6,697 bases of DNA from Acidobacteriota bacterium (GTDB lineage Bacteria; Acidobacteriota; Terriglobia; Bryobacterales; Bryobacteraceae): positions 1-6,697 of the forward strand of contig JAPKYY010000102.1 of NCBI GenBank assembly GCA_026394095.1. Reading direction: 5' to 3'. Both the position numbers and the translations under genes were made by a program. Under the pieces are notes generated by a model that was not told where the DNA came from, searched no databases, and saw nothing but the letters and a program-made list of their open reading frames with translations. Shown piece after piece: positions 5,042 to 6,697 of this stretch; position 1 is the first letter of the stretch, and every line of letters starts with the position of its first letter.

Positions 5042-6697
5042 TCAATCGTCGTCGTCAGACGAAGAGCTTACCTTGAGCACGGCAAGGAAGGCCTCCTGTG
5101 GAATCTCCACACGGCCCACGCGCTTCATGCGCTTCTTGCCTTCCTTCTGCTTATCCAGAAGTTTCCGCTTACGGCTGATGTCACCGCCATAACACTTGGC
5201 AATGACGTTCTTGCGAATCGCCGAAATCGTCTCGCGCGCAATGATCTTGGCCCCGATAGCAGCCTGCAGCGCCACTTCAAACATCTGTCGCGGAATCAGC
5301 TTGCGCAAGCGCTCAATCAAAATGCGTCCGCGCTCATAAGCGAATTCCTTATGAACGATCATCGACAGCGCATCGACTGCCTCACCGGCCACCATCACGT
5401 CCAGCTTCACCATCGGGGACACACGCATGCCCGCCAAATGATAATCGAGCGACGCATAACCACGCGAGCAGCTCTTCAGGCGGTCATAGAAATCGAGCAC
5501 CACTTCATTCAGCGGCAATTCATAAACCAGCATCACTCGCTGATTGCCGATAAATTCAAACTTCCGCTGCATGCCGCGCTTTTCTTCCACCAGCGCCAGA
5601 ATCTCGCCAATGTACTCTTCGCGAGTAATGATCGTGGCCTCGATAATCGGCTCTTCGATCTTCTCGATCTCGGTCGGGTCTGGAAAGCGTTGCGGATTGT
5701 CTACCGTGATCTCTTTGCCATTCATCAACGTGATCTTGTAACGCTCACCCGGTGCCGTCGTGATCAGGTCAATGTTGAACTCGCGCTCAAGCCGCTCCTG
5801 TACAATTTCCATGTGCAAAAGCCCGATGAATCCGCAACGGAAGCCAAAGCCCAACGCCGCCGAACTCTCTGCCTCATAACTGAGCGCGCTATCGTTCAAC
5901 CGCAATTTCTCAAGGGCTTCACGCAACAAGCCATGCTCACTGCTCTCCACCGGATACAACCCGGCGAAGACCATCGGCTTGATCTCCTGGAATCCAGGCA
6001 CCGGCTCAAGGGCCGGCCGGCCTTCTTCCATGATCGTGTCGCCAATCTGCGCTTCAGACACATTCTTGATGTTGGCGAAAAGAAAACCTACCTCGCCCGC
6101 ATTCAACACATCACAAGGCACCGGCTTCGGCGATTGATAGCCCAACCCATCTACTTCATAAACTTTGCCGCCGGCATTCAGACGAATCTTCATGCCCTTG
6201 CGGATCTTGCCATCCACCACCCTCATCAGGATGATTACGCCGCGATAGGAATCAAACCAGCTATCGAAAATCAGCGCCCGCAATGGCTCGTCCACCTTGC
6301 CGCGCGGATGAGGCACCTTCTTCACTACGGCTTCGAGAATTTCTTCAATCCCGATGCCATTCTTCGCACTCGCAAGCACGGCTTCTGAAGCATCCAGCCC
6401 CACCAGGGTCTCGATTTGTTCTCGAATTCGCTCGGGCTCTGCACTCGGCAAATCGATCTTGTTAATCACGGGGATGATCTCAAGATCGAGGCCTAATGCG
6501 ATGTAAGTATTGGCCAGCGTCTGAGCTTCTACACCTTGCGACGCATCAACAATCAGCAACGCCCCTTCACAGGCCTGCAGGCTGCGCGAGACTTCATAAC
6601 TGAAGTCCACATGCCCCGGCGTGTCGATCAGATTCAACTGATAGACGATGCCATCTTTGGCCTTGTAATTCAACCGCACTGCGTGGGCTTTGATGGT
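5042..6697 (-). CDS. lepA: Elongation factor 4 (LepA), lacking its N-terminus at the right edge
   Basis: The frame is open at 6697 and gives 551 residues, starting [12 protein letters not shown], the segment after switch I. By comparison with about 600 residues in full-length LepA, roughly 50 residues with the P-loop lie outside the window. Visible G motifs are DTPGH (residues 25-29), NKID (79-82) and SAK (110-112). LepA-specific parts include [30 protein letters not shown] in domain III and, in the C-terminal domain, [19 protein letters not shown] and [22 protein letters not shown]4 is a ribosome-binding GTPase that acts on translation initiation/elongation and back-translocation, associates with membranes and matters under ionic or cold stress. 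No frameshift or missing motif is seen. An acidic tail, SSSSDDDD, ends the protein. It is the first visible gene of the likely lepA-DUF898-M48 operon. A GTG at 6679 is internal, not the start. Confidence 0.97.
   Translation of the reverse strand, partial: TIKAHAVRLNYKAKDGIVYQLNLIDTPGHVDFSYEVSRSLQACEGALLIVDASQGVEAQTLANTYIALGLDLEIIPVINKIDLPSAEPERIREQIETLVGLDASEAVLASAKNGIGIEEILEAVVKKVPHPRGKVDEPLRALIFDSWFDSYRGVIILMRVVDGKIRKGMKIRLNAGGKVYEVDGLGYQSPKPVPCDVLNAGEVGFLFANIKNVSEAQIGDTIMEEGRPALEPVPGFQEIKPMVFAGLYPVESSEHGLLREALEKLRLNDSALSYEAESSAALGFGFRCGFIGLLHMEIVQERLEREFNIDLITTAPGERYKITLMNGKEITVDNPQRFPDPTEIEKIEEPIIEATIITREEYIGEILALVEEKRGMQRKFEFIGNQRVMLVYELPLNEVVLDFYDRLKSCSRGYASLDYHLAGMRVSPMVKLDVMVAGEAVDALSMIVHKEFAYERGRILIERLRKLIPRQMFEVALQAAIGAKIIARETISAIRKNVIAKCYGGDISRKRKLLDKQKEGKKRMKRVGRVEIPQEAFLAVLKVSSSSDDDD

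Noticed and set aside
6011..6022. Palindrome GGCCGGCCGGCC
   Set aside because: It lies in lepA coding sequence for a Gly-Arg-Pro-Ala stretch; a simple GC-rich coincidence.
5351..6388. Long open frame of 345 codons on the plus strand, inside lepA
   Set aside because: It is entirely antisense to highly conserved lepA codons. Its product is rich in His, Arg and Gln with no recognisable domain, as expected for the reverse strand of a GC-biased gene.
6677..6679. GTG as the lepA start codon
   Set aside because: The frame continues upstream with TIKAHA, matching the conserved TIKA segment inside LepA, so the GTG codes an internal Val.

Overview
This is an ordinary-looking bacterial chromosomal segment with moderate to fairly high GC, compactly coded. 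It holds eight protein genes, seven on the minus strand and one on the plus strand. I see no RNA gene, mobile element, CRISPR array or stretch over 300 bases without a gene. The mix (a MoxR/DUF58 pair, a CYTH protein, DUF2071/YqjF, a DUF898 plus M48 peptidase pair, LepA), frequent GTG starts and weak Shine-Dalgarno sequences would suit an environmental Gram-negative such as an Acidobacteriota member. That assignment is an inference from gene content; no marker here proves it.

Layout, left to right. Positions 1-203 hold the N-terminal 67 residues of a DUF58 protein, running off the left edge. Positions 228-1217 hold its partner, a complete MoxR-family AAA+ ATPase. A clear intrinsic terminator (1233-1258, minus strand) lies only 15 nt before the ATPase start codon and closes the preceding gene, a small membrane-anchored protein of unknown function (1304-1750). 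Next come a CYTH-domain phosphohydrolase/cyclase-like protein (1873-2427, minus) and, divergent from it across an 18-bp gap, a DUF2071 (YqjF-like) protein (2446-3186, plus). The DUF2071 gene overlaps tail-to-tail by 14 bp with an M48 zinc metallopeptidase (3173-3967, minus). Upstream of that peptidase, with gaps of only 3 and 15 nt, lie a multi-pass DUF898 (YjgN-like) membrane protein with an N-terminal zinc ribbon (3971-5026) and lepA, elongation factor 4 (5042 to beyond the right edge).

How the genes may work together. lepA, DUF898 and M48 look like one minus-strand operon, linking a translation GTPase associated with membranes and stress to a membrane protein and a membrane-anchored protease. 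MoxR and DUF58 form a second, well-known chaperone-like ATPase/partner module. The most interesting points are the terminator set against the MoxR start, the lack of promoter space around the inserted plus-strand DUF2071 gene, the repeated motif inside the DUF898 protein, and the missing HF signature in the CYTH protein. I found no convincing undescribed system.
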